A stretch of 38,899 bases of DNA, taken from positions 1 to 38,899 of the forward strand of contig JBEKNT010000014.1 of assembly GCA_049522565.1 (NCBI GenBank). The letters are read 5' to 3'. The stretch comes from JASHVB01 sp049522565 (lineage in GTDB: Bacteria > Pseudomonadota > Alphaproteobacteria > Acetobacterales > Acetobacteraceae). The position numbers and the translations under genes were made by a program. The notes under the pieces were generated by a model that saw only the letters and a list, made by a program, of their open reading frames with translations, did no database searches and was not told the DNA's origin. Shown one piece after another: positions 15,917-24,336 of this stretch; the first letter of the stretch is position 1, and every line of letters starts with the position of its first letter.

Positions 15917-16501
15917 ATGACCTTCACTTTCGGCGCCGAGGTCCTGCTCGACCGCCCCGCCTATGTCGATCCCACCGCACGCATCTTCGGCCGCGTCAGC
16001 GCCGGCGAGGGCAGCAGCTTCTGGCCCTATTCGGTGATCCGCGCCGAGGGCGCCGCGGTGCGCATCGGCCGGGCCTGCAACATCCAGGACGGCGCCGTCA
16101 TCCATGTCGGCGGCGGCCGCGGCACGACGATCGGCGACTATTGCTCCATCGCGCATCGCGCCGTGGTGCACGGGGCCGAGGTCGGCGACGACTGCCTGAT
16201 CGGCATCGGCGCGGTGGTGATGGACGGCGCGAAACTGGGCCGCCGTTGCGTGGTCGGCGCGATGGCGCTGGTGCCGCCGGGCATGCAGGTGCCCGAGGGG
16301 TCGGTGGTCACCGGCGTGCCCGGCAAGGTCACCGCGTCGCGCGACAATTTCCTGGCCACGCGGCGCAATGCGCTGATCTATCACCGCAACGCCCTGGCCT
16401 ATGCCGAGGGTCGGCACGACGCGTGGCGCGGCGATGCGTTCGCGCAGTGGCGGGGCGACGTGCTGCGCCGGTTGCAGACGGGGGAGGAGGTGGGGATTTG
16501 A
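15917..16501 (+). CDS. gamma-class carbonic anhydrase-like protein
   Basis: A 194-residue left-handed beta-helix (hexapeptide repeat) protein of the gamma-carbonic anhydrase family. The N-terminal half shows repeated six-residue coils (FGRVSAGEGSSFWPYSVIRAE). The metal-binding histidines known from the family are present as His63 (DGAVIHV), His80 (SIAH) and His85 (VVHG), with Arg42. The C-terminal helix YHRNALAYAEGRHDAW is typical. The ATG at 15917 is chosen because homologues begin a few residues before the first coil and AAGG lies just upstream; the longer frame from 15752 is not family-like. Enzymatic activity is not guaranteed, since many members are uncharacterised. Stands alone. Confidence 0.88.
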   Translation: MTFTFGAEVLLDRPAYVDPTARIFGRVSAGEGSSFWPYSVIRAEGAAVRIGRACNIQDGAVIHVGGGRGTTIGDYCSIAHRAVVHGAEVGDDCLIGIGAVVMDGAKLGRRCVVGAMALVPPGMQVPEGSVVTGVPGKVTASRDNFLATRRNALIYHRNALAYAEGRHDAWRGDAFAQWRGDVLRRLQTGEEVGI

Positions 16502-16649
16502 GCAGCTTGTGTGTCGCCTGGCCGCGTCCCACAGCTTGTGGGTAATCGGTGGCGCGCCTGGCGATAGGGCTCCATCCAGGAATCCATCCCTACGCCGTCA
16601 CGGACCGCGGAGCGAGCGACCGCAGAATGCCGAACGCGTCTGCAAAGCT

Positions 16650-17318
16650 CTACCGAGCCTTCGAGGATGCAACTCTTCCTGACGCGTCGTCATCCGCATC
16701 GGATTCGTAACGCGACGGACGCGACACGGCCTTCCGTGCCTCCCAGTTCGTCAGATAAAAATCTGTCACCCTCGGTGCATCGATGAATGTCACGTTTTCG
16801 GCGTTTCGCCGCTCCGCTGAGGCGGTATAGTTGTACGACCCGCCGATCACCAAGTGACCATCGATGATGATTACCTTATTGTGGGCGATAGCGACGCTGT
16901 CATCGATCCAGGTCGGAATGTTCGCCTCTGCCGTAAAGCGCGCGCCGCTAATGTGCCCTCTCTTCGCATCATAGTCGTCGCGACCGACCCGGTCGTCCGA
17001 CTTGTCGAGGATCGCCTGCACATCCACGCCGCGCACCTGCGCGTCGGCCAAAGCCCGAAGAATCACTGGCGAGGTGAAGCCGTAGGCTTGAACCCGAATG
17101 AATGTTTTTGCCTCGGTGATGGCCTGGACAACAGGCGTATCGCATTTCTGCTCGGGCACGAAACAGACCGCAACCTCTGCGACGACGGGACCGTGCGGCG
17201 CAGACTCCGGATGGATGGCCTGCCGCGCGTCTCGCTGACCTGCGGCATCAGCATTCTGGCTGACAACCGAAGTGATGAGCGCCAGTACGAAAATATCGAC
17301 AATTCGTGCGTGACGCAT
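16650..17318 (-). CDS. secreted phospholipase D-like (single HKD) protein, Nuc-type
   Basis: A 222-residue protein. A signal peptide (MRHARIVDIFVLALITSVVS...ADA, about 1-25) precedes one PLD domain. The HKD motif is HNKVIIIDGHLVIGGSYNYT (His146, Lys148, Asp153, with GG-S-x-N at 159-163), followed by Glu174 in RRNAEN. A single HKD with this size matches the Nuc-type endonuclease/phospholipase group, which acts as a homodimer with one HKD from each subunit. The substrate could be DNA or phospholipid. The ATG at 17318 follows GGGAGCG; the in-frame Met at 17339 adds an unlikely charged stub before the signal peptide. Predicted periplasmic or extracellular. Confidence 0.82.
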   Translation of the reverse strand: MRHARIVDIFVLALITSVVSQNADAAGQRDARQAIHPESAPHGPVVAEVAVCFVPEQKCDTPVVQAITEAKTFIRVQAYGFTSPVILRALADAQVRGVDVQAILDKSDDRVGRDDYDAKRGHISGARFTAEANIPTWIDDSVAIAHNKVIIIDGHLVIGGSYNYTASAERRNAENVTFIDAPRVTDFYLTNWEARKAVSRPSRYESDADDDASGRVASSKAR

Positions 17319-17509
17319 GTTGCGCTCCCGCCGCGGCATTTTGCCAACAATGCGACGCTTGCACGATTAATTCTCATCGTCCAGCAACCCAAGCGCGAAA
17401 TCGAAATGGCAAAATCCAGTAATGAGCAGTGCCGCACCGAGTGAACGTCCGGTAGAGGCGGCTTCAGGCCGGGGGCAGTTGGGATTCGTGGCTGCCGATC
17501 GGTGGCCCC

Positions 17510-18028
17510 TCATCGTGCGACCGAACGGAAGAATCGCACGGCCGATTCAATCGGCACGAACATCCGGCGCTCGGGGGGCGGCAGGTCAAGGAACCCGTGG
17601 TGTTGGTAGAACTGCTGGGCGTTGGTGTCCTTCGGATCGACCACCACGGCGAAGCTGGCAATGTTGGCCCGCGCCGCCCGGGCCACGGCATCGGCCAGCA
17701 CGACGGCACCGAGTTTGCGGCCCTGGAACGACGCCGCGACGGCCAGCCGGCCAAGCAGAACGGCCGGAATGCTGGGGTAGTGCGGGAGGTTGGCCGCTAT
17801 GCTCTCCGGCAACTCCCGCAGGAGGACGCTGGTCGCCGCGAGCGTGTAGTATACGGCCAGCGCACCGGTCGCCGCCGCGACGATGACAAAGCAGGTTGCA
17901 ACGCGCCGGCGGACGTCTTGCGAGGCTTGTTGCCGGAAATAACGGTCCAGCGGTTCGATGCCGCAGGTGAAGGACGCTCGATCGTGGCTGCTTACCAGAG
18001 GGACAATGACGAACGCCGCATCGTTCAC
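17510..18028 (-). CDS. GNAT-type toxin of a DUF1778/GNAT toxin-antitoxin pair
   Basis: A 172-residue GNAT acetyltransferase of the TacT/AtaT-type toxin group. The acetyl-CoA-binding motif is in LGRLAVAASFQGRKLGAVVL (residues 92-111, Q/RxxGxG/A variant QGRKLG). The C-terminal FYQHHGF (Tyr141) matches the catalytic tyrosine region of toxins that acetylate the amino acid of charged tRNAs and so block translation. The GTG start overlaps the antitoxin stop (GTGA at 18025-18028), so the two are translationally coupled. Being followed by the minus-strand end of the region, it closes the operon. Confidence 0.87.
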   Translation of the reverse strand: MNDAAFVIVPLVSSHDRASFTCGIEPLDRYFRQQASQDVRRRVATCFVIVAAATGALAVYYTLAATSVLLRELPESIAANLPHYPSIPAVLLGRLAVAASFQGRKLGAVVLADAVARAARANIASFAVVVDPKDTNAQQFYQHHGFLDLPPPERRMFVPIESAVRFFRSVAR

Positions 18029-18312
18029 CCCTGTTTTACCGGTCGCTGGCGCTGCTCAAAGGCGCGCCGTAAGGCGGGCACCGGGTCCGGTGGGTCGATC
18101 AGCGCGGCGGCGAAGCGCTCGGAGGCTTCGCGCGACAGGCGGATGACCTCCATTTCAGCGATGTCCTTCTGCACCGCTTCTCGCAGCGTCGCGGTGACGT
18201 AGTCGCTCACCGAGCGTCCCTGGATTTCGGCCACGCGGCGCAGTTGTTGGAGCAGGTCCGGGGTAACACGCGCATCGAGGCGCGAGGTCTTGTTGCGAGC
18301 GACTGACGGCAT
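18025..18312 (-). CDS. DUF1778 ribbon-helix-helix antitoxin
   Basis: A 95-residue antitoxin: LDARVTPDLLQQLRRVAEIQGRSVSDYVTATLREAVQK forms the DUF1778 RHH domain, followed by the toxin-binding tail with RLSREASERFAAALIDPPDPVPALRRAFE. The ATG at 18312 is chosen over earlier in-frame starts because GGGGAGAGG lies 6-8 bases upstream and homologues begin here. It overlaps the toxin by four bases. An inverted repeat at 18333-18353 lies just upstream and is a candidate operator for autoregulation by the antitoxin-toxin complex. Confidence 0.86.
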   Translation of the reverse strand: MPSVARNKTSRLDARVTPDLLQQLRRVAEIQGRSVSDYVTATLREAVQKDIAEMEVIRLSREASERFAAALIDPPDPVPALRRAFEQRQRPVKQG

Positions 18313-18332
18313 GCCACACCTCTCCCCGTTCA

Positions 18333-18353
18333 TGTACGACTTCACGCCGTACA
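18333..18353. promoter_or_regulatory. inverted-repeat operator candidate of the GNAT/DUF1778 module
   Basis: Perfect half-sites TGTACG (18333-18338) and CGTACA (18348-18353) with a 9-base spacer, 21-41 bases upstream of the antitoxin start. RHH antitoxins of this family bind short inverted repeats in this position. No other role for the site is evident. Confidence 0.45.
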
Positions 18354-18436
18354 GGTCAGGTGCCGCCAGATCGGCCGTTCTCCGGCCGAAGTAATTCCCG
18401 CTTTCCGGGTACGCCGCAATCACGTCGCCGCGATAT

Positions 18437-20797
18437 TCAGAATGTAATGCGCACACCACCGAAGCCACCGATCGGTGCGGCCGGGCTATAGGCCCGCGGG
18501 TTGGTCGCGTCCGGCGCCTGCGCCAGATACACCGACGTGGTCGGCGAGAACGTGCCGTAGGTATCGTATTTCGCATCGGTGACGTTCTCCACCGCGGCAA
18601 AAAACTGAATCTGCGGCGCGACCCGATAGCTGGTGCTCAGATTCAGCGTGACGAAGCCAGGGAGTCGCGACGTCAGGTTGGCCGCGTCGCCGAACAGATA
18701 CGTTCCGCTCTGCGCGATAAGGACAGCGCCGACCGTCCACTGGTCGGTGACACGCCAGGTTAGTCCCAGCTTGCCCTGGTGCACCGGCACACCCGGCAGC
18801 CGGTCGCCCGGGTTGACCGCGATATTGCCGTCGGCATTGGCGGCCGGGTTGCTGCCGGCGGCCTCCACGAAGCCGCTTTGGTAGGTCGCGTCGGTATAGG
18901 AATAGGCGAGGTACGCGGACCAGCGTGACGCCTTGTACTGAATGCCGGCATCCAACCCCTGCCGGCGCGTCTGCCCGACGTTGGTAAAGAACGCCCGGTT
19001 CAGCGTGGCGCTGTTGACGAAGACGATGTCGTCGTCGAGGTTGCTGCGGTAGAACCCGAGATTGTAGCTCAGCCGACCGCCGTCACCGATCGCCGTGCCG
19101 CCGCGCAGGCCGGCTTCCAAAGTGTGCGAGACCACCTGCTTGAGGTTCGGGTCGCCGACGAAGAAATTCGCCAGGCTGCAGGAATCTGCCGGGTTCGCAC
19201 AGGAAAGTTCGGACGGCGTGGGCGCGCGATTGGCTTCCGCATAGCCCGCATAGGCCGTCAGCCAAGGCGTCACCTTGAAAGTCACGCCGGCCGCGGGGTT
19301 GAACCGTTCATAGCTGTGATTGCCGGTCAGGCCGCCGCCGTTCTGGTCGTCGAGGTCGATCGCGGCAGCGTTGAACCGGCCGGAGGCGGTCAGCGCCAGG
19401 CGGTCGGTGAGATTGAAGGTGTCGACAACGAATGCGCCATAATAGGCATCGCCGATCGCCACGCGCACCGGCTGGTTGGTGCCCGGTTCGTCGATGATCA
19501 CGCCCGGCCCGATGAACACGCGGGAAACCGGGGTGATGCCGCCGATATAGGAGGCGGCGGTGAACTCCGTCTGTGCGCCGTCGAAGCTGACGCCGCCCAC
19601 CAGATGGTTGGCGAAACCGAACACGGTCTGCGTGTCGGTCGCCTGGATCGATGCGCCATACCCGTTGGTGTTCGTCGTCTGGTTGTCCAGCTCCGAATAG
19701 ACGAGTGGGTTCGCGCCGAGGAAGGCCGGGATCGTCGCTCCCCCCAGTGTCGTGCTGGTGCCGGAATCGGAGCACAGCAGCCCCGATCCGTCGTTGCAGG
19801 GCGTGTCGTTGGGAGCGTTGCCGTTGGTCACCCGCTGTAGGAAATTATTAAAGTAGGTGATGGCCTGGATGGACACCGTATCGCTGATTTCCAGGTTGCC
19901 CGACAGGCTCACCTGCATGAAGCGGTTGCTGATCTGATTGGGGCCGGTGAACTGCGCGGCCGGATCAGTGGCAAGCAGTTGCACCGGCGAGGTCCCCGGC
20001 CCGTTCAGCACCGTGTTGGCCGCCAGGATATTGAAGTGCAGTTCGCCGGTGTTGCCGCGCCAGCCGATATCGCCGTAGAAATTTTCGATGCCCGAGGATT
20101 GCAGATCCCGCCAGCCGTCCTGGTGTATGCCGCCCGCCGCGACATACACCGCGGTATCGCCGCTCTGCTGGCCGTATTGAAAGTTGAGACCGAGCGTGTC
20201 GAACGACCCGCCGGACGCCTCGATCTCGCCGCCCTGCCAGGTGAAGCCGTTCTTGAGCCGCACGTTCAGCGCGCCGCCGAGCGCATTCAGGCCGAATACC
20301 GGGTTCGAGCCTTCCAGGTTCATCTGGTCGATCGCCATATTGGGCAGCAGATCGAAATTGACCGTGTCGCCAAACGCCTGGTTGAAGCGGATGCCGTTGA
20401 CATAAACGGCAAGCCCTTGCGGCGTGCCTTGCAGGGCCGAAGCCTCGAACCCGTGATAGACCATCGTCGGCTGATACGGGTTGCCCGACGCCGAATCCAA
20501 ATTGACCCCGCCAATCTGCTCATTCAGCGCCCGAACGGGGTCCGACGTGGTGGTGCCGCCGCGCGTCAGGTCGTCGCCCTTCAGCACATTGGTCTCGGCC
20601 GGCACCGTGTCGCGGTCAACGCCCGAGCCGAGCAATGGCGACGCGCCGACGATGGTGAGAGGGGGGAGGGTGAGTGACACCGATGGCGCCGCGTCGGATT
20701 GCGCCCGCGCGGGCGCGCAGGCCAGCGCCAGGAGAGCGGCCATGCCGGTCAGTCCGCCCAGGTCATGGCAGGTGCCGCGCGCGGCGCGCCTTGCCAT
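18437..20797 (-). CDS. TonB-dependent outer-membrane receptor
   Basis: A 786-residue receptor. A signal peptide (LTGMAALLALACAPARA, cleavage about residue 33) is followed by a plug domain with VLKGDDLTRGG, NPYQPTMVYHGFEA and PQGLAVYVNGIRFNQ, and GSNPVFGLNALGGALNVRLK (about 170-190). A barrel with TonB-receptor repeats follows (YGQQSGDTAVYVAAGG; AYAGYAEANRAPTPSELSC). It ends with a terminal aromatic residue (GGVRITF), as outer-membrane barrels do. The ATG at 20797 follows GGGAGAGG. No substrate-specific motif is clear, and there is no neighbouring siderophore or vitamin gene. The Cys-rich loops (CNDGSGLLC, CANPADSC) suggest disulfide-stabilised external loops. Uptake of a siderophore, carbohydrate or other large ligand is possible. 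Confidence 0.9.
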   Translation of the reverse strand: MARRAARGTCHDLGGLTGMAALLALACAPARAQSDAAPSVSLTLPPLTIVGASPLLGSGVDRDTVPAETNVLKGDDLTRGGTTTSDPVRALNEQIGGVNLDSASGNPYQPTMVYHGFEASALQGTPQGLAVYVNGIRFNQAFGDTVNFDLLPNMAIDQMNLEGSNPVFGLNALGGALNVRLKNGFTWQGGEIEASGGSFDTLGLNFQYGQQSGDTAVYVAAGGIHQDGWRDLQSSGIENFYGDIGWRGNTGELHFNILAANTVLNGPGTSPVQLLATDPAAQFTGPNQISNRFMQVSLSGNLEISDTVSIQAITYFNNFLQRVTNGNAPNDTPCNDGSGLLCSDSGTSTTLGGATIPAFLGANPLVYSELDNQTTNTNGYGASIQATDTQTVFGFANHLVGGVSFDGAQTEFTAASYIGGITPVSRVFIGPGVIIDEPGTNQPVRVAIGDAYYGAFVVDTFNLTDRLALTASGRFNAAAIDLDDQNGGGLTGNHSYERFNPAAGVTFKVTPWLTAYAGYAEANRAPTPSELSCANPADSCSLANFFVGDPNLKQVVSHTLEAGLRGGTAIGDGGRLSYNLGFYRSNLDDDIVFVNSATLNRAFFTNVGQTRRQGLDAGIQYKASRWSAYLAYSYTDATYQSGFVEAAGSNPAANADGNIAVNPGDRLPGVPVHQGKLGLTWRVTDQWTVGAVLIAQSGTYLFGDAANLTSRLPGFVTLNLSTSYRVAPQIQFFAAVENVTDAKYDTYGTFSPTTSVYLAQAPDATNPRAYSPAAPIGGFGGVRITF

Positions 20798-20849
20798 TGG
20801 TGCCTCTCCCTGTCTTCGCGTTCGTTGACCGGGATACTCGTCCATTCGC

Positions 20850-20977
20850 GCGCAAAGTTCTCCCCCTCCCCTTGTGGGAGGGGGTAGGGGGAGGGGTGCC
20901 TAACATCCGCTGGCCAACGGATCTACGCACCCCTCTCCCTACCCCCCTCCCACAAGGGGAGGGGGAGAACTTTGCGC
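20850..20977. repeat. 128-bp near-perfect palindrome
   Basis: Arms of about 50 bases (20850-20899 and 20927-20977) match with one mismatch and one single-base difference in length. They begin GCGCAAAGTTCTCCCCCTCC and contain internal runs that also fold locally around CTTGTGGGAGGGGG. The central 27 bases contain ATCCG/CGGAT and TGGCCA, extending the symmetry inwards. It lies between the MmgE/PrpD stop (20987) and the TonB receptor start, both on the minus strand. It could be a palindromic mobile element of a kind frequent in alphaproteobacterial intergenic regions, or a strong transcriptional block. Confidence 0.85.
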
Positions 20978-20986
20978 CGTCGCCGC

Positions 20987-22351
20987 TTACCCCCGGAACT
21001 CCCGAATATCGCCGAGATCCGGTGCCGTCAGCACCTGTCGGGTCCACGCGCGCAGACGCTCCGCGCGTGTCCGATCCCACCCGCCATACAGCGCATTGTC
21101 GAAGAACTTCACCCCCAGCTCTTGCGCTGACAACGGGTCATGCGCACCACCGCGCATCTGCGGCTGCCGCAGTTCGACCACCTGGCCATTGTGCAGCGTC
21201 GCCCGCAGATGGCCGGTGAAGTTGCGCGGATACGGGTTGTCCGGATCGATCGCGTAGCGGATCTTGCCGGCCAGGCGCAACACCGCCGGATCGGCCAGCC
21301 GGGCCGCGGTGAACTGCGCGAAACCCGCCCGCCCGTCGAGGAACCCGACCGCCATGCAATAAGGCGTGCTGAATTTTCCCCCGTATGGCGTTGCCGGACT
21401 CTGCTTGTCGCGCAACGGTTCCCACAGCCGGTGCACGGTGCCTTCGCCGACGTCGCAGACGATATCCGTGATGTCGTCCGCAGCCACACCCCGTTGCGCC
21501 AGCGCGATGGCGCAATCGATATAGGGCTGCGTCATGGTGCCGCAGGCATAGGGTTTGAATGCGATGTCCGGCAGCACCCAGTCGCGGCCCAGCCCATCCA
21601 GCAACTTAGAGAAATCCGGCGCGACACTCGGTGCGAACGCATGGAAGAACCCGTGCGTCCCTTCCAGCACCGTGCGCGGGCCGGTGAAGCCCGCCCGCGC
21701 CATCAGCGCCGCGCGCAGGCCGGATTGCGCCGCCCAGCCGGCATGCATGCGCTTGGTCCAGGTGCCCTCGGCGAGATATTCGATGATCCCGGACGCCATG
21801 CTGCCGGCGATACCCACCGCCGCAACGCACTGCCCCGCCGGCAGTCCGAGCGCCGCGGCAACCGCTCCCGCCGCGGCCAAGGCGCCCAGCGCCGCGGTGG
21901 GATGGAAACCCGCCCGGTGCACCGCCTTGGGCGCAACGAGGCTGAGCCGGCAGAGCAACTCCACACCGGCGGCAATCCCCACCAGCAGCCGCGCGCCCGA
22001 CAACCGCTCGCGCTCGCAGGCGGCGAGCACGGCGGGTACAATCACGGCGCCGGAATGCACCGGTCCACCCTCGAACGTGTCGTCGAAATCCTCGCCATGC
22101 GCCGCCGTACCGTTGACCAGCGCGGCGCTGAACGGATCGTAGCCCTGCGGCTGGCCGAGCGCGGTACAGCCGCCCTGCGACGCCGTGGCCAGCGTCGCCT
22201 GCACGTAGTCCTCGTTGCGCGCGGCCACGATCAGGCCGGCGACGTCAAGCAATAGCCGGCGCGTTGTCTGCACGACTGGCGCGGGCAGGGCGGCCGGCGT
22301 GATGCCGGCGAGCCAGGCGCCGAGTTGTTCGGCGGGCGTCTGCATGCTCAT
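20987..22351 (-). CDS. MmgE/PrpD family protein
   Basis: A protein of about 454 residues in the MmgE/PrpD superfamily, whose best-known members are 2-methylcitrate dehydratase (PrpD) and relatives such as cis-aconitate decarboxylase. Family features: N-terminal RRLLLDVAGLIVAARNEDYV, ALVNGTAAHGEDFDDTFEGGPVHSGAVIVPAVLAA, and HRAGFHPTAALGALAAAGA, then KPYACGTMTQPYIDCAIAL in the lid domain. The start is placed at the ATG at 22351 (MSMQTP); the longer frame to 22564 reads intergenic DNA. No strong Shine-Dalgarno is visible. The gene diverges from an MFS transporter at 22792, so uptake and conversion of a small carboxylate is a reasonable, unproven guess. Confidence 0.85.
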   Translation of the reverse strand: MSMQTPAEQLGAWLAGITPAALPAPVVQTTRRLLLDVAGLIVAARNEDYVQATLATASQGGCTALGQPQGYDPFSAALVNGTAAHGEDFDDTFEGGPVHSGAVIVPAVLAACERERLSGARLLVGIAAGVELLCRLSLVAPKAVHRAGFHPTAALGALAAAGAVAAALGLPAGQCVAAVGIAGSMASGIIEYLAEGTWTKRMHAGWAAQSGLRAALMARAGFTGPRTVLEGTHGFFHAFAPSVAPDFSKLLDGLGRDWVLPDIAFKPYACGTMTQPYIDCAIALAQRGVAADDITDIVCDVGEGTVHRLWEPLRDKQSPATPYGGKFSTPYCMAVGFLDGRAGFAQFTAARLADPAVLRLAGKIRYAIDPDNPYPRNFTGHLRATLHNGQVVELRQPQMRGGAHDPLSAQELGVKFFDNALYGGWDRTRAERLRAWTRQVLTAPDLGDIREFRG

Positions 22352-22791
22352 GCCGCGATGCCGCGGCGGGCGCCGCATCGGACCGGCTGGCGGTCGGCAA
22401 GCATGATGGCGGCGAAACCGGTCTGCATCGGCAGGGACCCCCAGGGCCAGAGTTACTGCCCAGATCGGCGGCTTCGTCCAGCTTGTAAATGGCGACCGAA
22501 CGTTTTCGGGTTTTGCCGTCGGCCTGGGGGAAAGGCCGACAGCTAGTAAGGTAATGCCCGACATAGACCTGCGCCATACGCAAGCCTGTCTTGTGGCAGA
22601 GCAGCTACCTCGCTAGCCTTCATTCTGTGCAGCCGCCTCCGGTGTCCTCGCCGGAAGCGGACAACGGCACGGAAACCGGGCGGACATGTCGCGCCTGCGT
22701 GGGGAGAGGCCATCAGGCGAGCGCCATCCGCCGGGCGAGTCTCCCCATGCATGCCTGCTGTCAGCCGCAATGAATCGGGAGACTTAACGTT
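22352..22791. promoter_or_regulatory. divergent intergenic region with two hairpins
   Basis: A 440-bp gap between the divergent MmgE/PrpD and MFS genes. It holds a perfect hairpin at 22518-22540 (GTCGGCCT/AGGCCGAC, 7-base loop) and a longer one at 22700-22747 (TGGGGAGA/TCTCCCCA with internal pairing). The second would be in the MFS leader. GGGAG at 22778-22782 is the MFS ribosome-binding site. No riboswitch type was recognised. Confidence 0.5.
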
Positions 22792-24075
22792 ATGAGTGCT
22801 GCCGCAGGCTCGACGCAGGCCGGGGGAGCTGTTCCCTGGTATCGCGAACCAACGAAAGATCAATGGCTGGCCTGGATCGCGGGCTGGCTCGGCTGGACGC
22901 TCGATGCGTTCGATTTCACGATGTTCCTGCTGATCATGGTGCCGATCTCCAAGGAGTTCGGCGTGCCGCTGACTGCCGTGGCGTTCGTCCTGTCGGTCAC
23001 GCTGTGGCTTCGCCTGGTCGGTGCGGTGACCTCCGGCTGGGTCGCCGACCGGATCGGGCGCAGGTCGCCGCTGATGGTTTCGATTCTGCTCTACTCGCTA
23101 TGCAACTTCGCTGCCGGCTTCTCGCCGAACTTCGCGATGCTGTTCCTGTTCCGCGGTCTGCTCGGCCTCGGCATGGGCGGTGAGTGGCCCGCCGGCGCCG
23201 CGCTGGCGATGGAGTCCTGGCCAGCCCGCTCGCGCGGTTTCATGAGCGGCATCCTGCAAGGTTCGTGGAGCCTGGGCTTCCTGTTCGCCAGCCTGATCTA
23301 CGGCCTGCTGTTCAACAGCATCGGCTGGCGCGGCATGCTGTGGATCGGCATCCTGCCGGCCTTCGTCGTGATCTACGTGCGCTTCTTCGTCAAGGAACCC
23401 GCGGTCTGGGCGGAAAACCGGGCAACTCAGAACGCGGAAAACCGCCAGATGCATACGCCGCTGTTCAGCATCTTCAAGCCGGCCGTGCTCGGCAATACGC
23501 TGACCGCGTGCTGGTGGATGATCAGCGGCTTCATCGTCTACTACTCGATCAACGCGTTGTTCGCGACGCATCTGCAAAAAGATCTGAATCTGAGCCCGGC
23601 CGTCGTGGCGACACCCGTTGCGCTCGCCAATCTGCTGGCGTTCCTGGCGATGGGGTTCTGGGGCGTGCTGGCCGACCGCATCGGCCGGCGCTGGTCGATG
23701 ATCATTCCGGCGGCATTCGCGATCTTCATCGCGCCGATCTACCTGCTGTCGCACGACCTGATGACGATCATCGTCGGCTTCACCGTGCAAGGCCTGTTCG
23801 GCCAGGCGATCTATGGCCAGAACCCGAGCTACCTGGCGGAGCGCTTCCCCACCGAGGTACGCGCTACAGCGGGTGCCCTTGTCTATCACTCAGGCGCCTT
23901 CGTTGCCGGGTTCATCCCGCTGATCCTGACCGGGATCGCCACCAACTATGGCGTCGGGTTCGGCATCTCCATGCTGATCGGCACCATCGTCGGTGCGGGC
24001 AGTTTCATCCTGGCGGTGCTGTGCGGGCCGGAAACCAAGGGAAAGGTGCTCGATCCCAAACTCGTGCTGGCTTGA
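22792..24075 (+). CDS. MFS transporter, sialate/carboxylate:H+ symporter (SHS) type
   Basis: A 427-residue transporter with twelve predicted helices. The first helix carries GWLGWTLDAFDFTMFLLIMV (Asp38, Asp41), a pattern typical of the SHS family that includes lactate/pyruvate (Jen1-type) and sialic-acid carriers. MFS motif A occurs in both halves as GWVADRIGRRSPLM and GVLADRIGRRWSMI; GLGMGGEWPAGAALAMESWP is the helix-5 signature. A cytoplasmic loop separates the halves (EPAVWAENRATQNAENRQ). The ATG at 22792 follows GGGAG. Likely imports a monocarboxylate-type compound. The divergent MmgE/PrpD enzyme is a plausible metabolic partner. Confidence 0.88.
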   Translation: MSAAAGSTQAGGAVPWYREPTKDQWLAWIAGWLGWTLDAFDFTMFLLIMVPISKEFGVPLTAVAFVLSVTLWLRLVGAVTSGWVADRIGRRSPLMVSILLYSLCNFAAGFSPNFAMLFLFRGLLGLGMGGEWPAGAALAMESWPARSRGFMSGILQGSWSLGFLFASLIYGLLFNSIGWRGMLWIGILPAFVVIYVRFFVKEPAVWAENRATQNAENRQMHTPLFSIFKPAVLGNTLTACWWMISGFIVYYSINALFATHLQKDLNLSPAVVATPVALANLLAFLAMGFWGVLADRIGRRWSMIIPAAFAIFIAPIYLLSHDLMTIIVGFTVQGLFGQAIYGQNPSYLAERFPTEVRATAGALVYHSGAFVAGFIPLILTGIATNYGVGFGISMLIGTIVGAGSFILAVLCGPETKGKVLDPKLVLA

Positions 24076-24085
24076 GCGATGCCCG

Positions 24086-24112
24086 GCGGCCGGTGGTTGA
24101 CCCACCGGCCGC
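24086..24112 (+). terminator. hairpin after the MFS gene
   Basis: An 11-bp perfect stem (GCGGCCGGTGG/CCACCGGCCGC) with a 5-base loop starts 10 bases after the MFS stop. It lacks a U-tract, as is usual in high-GC genomes, so it may act as an mRNA-stabilising 3' hairpin as much as a terminator. Confidence 0.55.
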
Positions 24113-24336
24113 TGCCACCGCGTCATGGCGGGCCGGTCCGTCATGACGATGGTGCCGCAACGCCAACACGTCTCATCCGCACATCATCCGATGGCCGGTC
24201 GCAGTCACCGGCGCACGCGTGACGGTGACCGGGTGTTGCCTCGATTGTGACCGGTTCATCGCCACAGTGATTTGGTTGCCTCCCATCGGCCCCTGATAAC
24301 TAGGCCCGACGATTACCCATTGGAGGGACGCAACAC

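Noticed and set aside
22700..22747. Named riboswitch in the MFS leader
   Set aside because: The hairpin is clear but does not match any riboswitch consensus I know.
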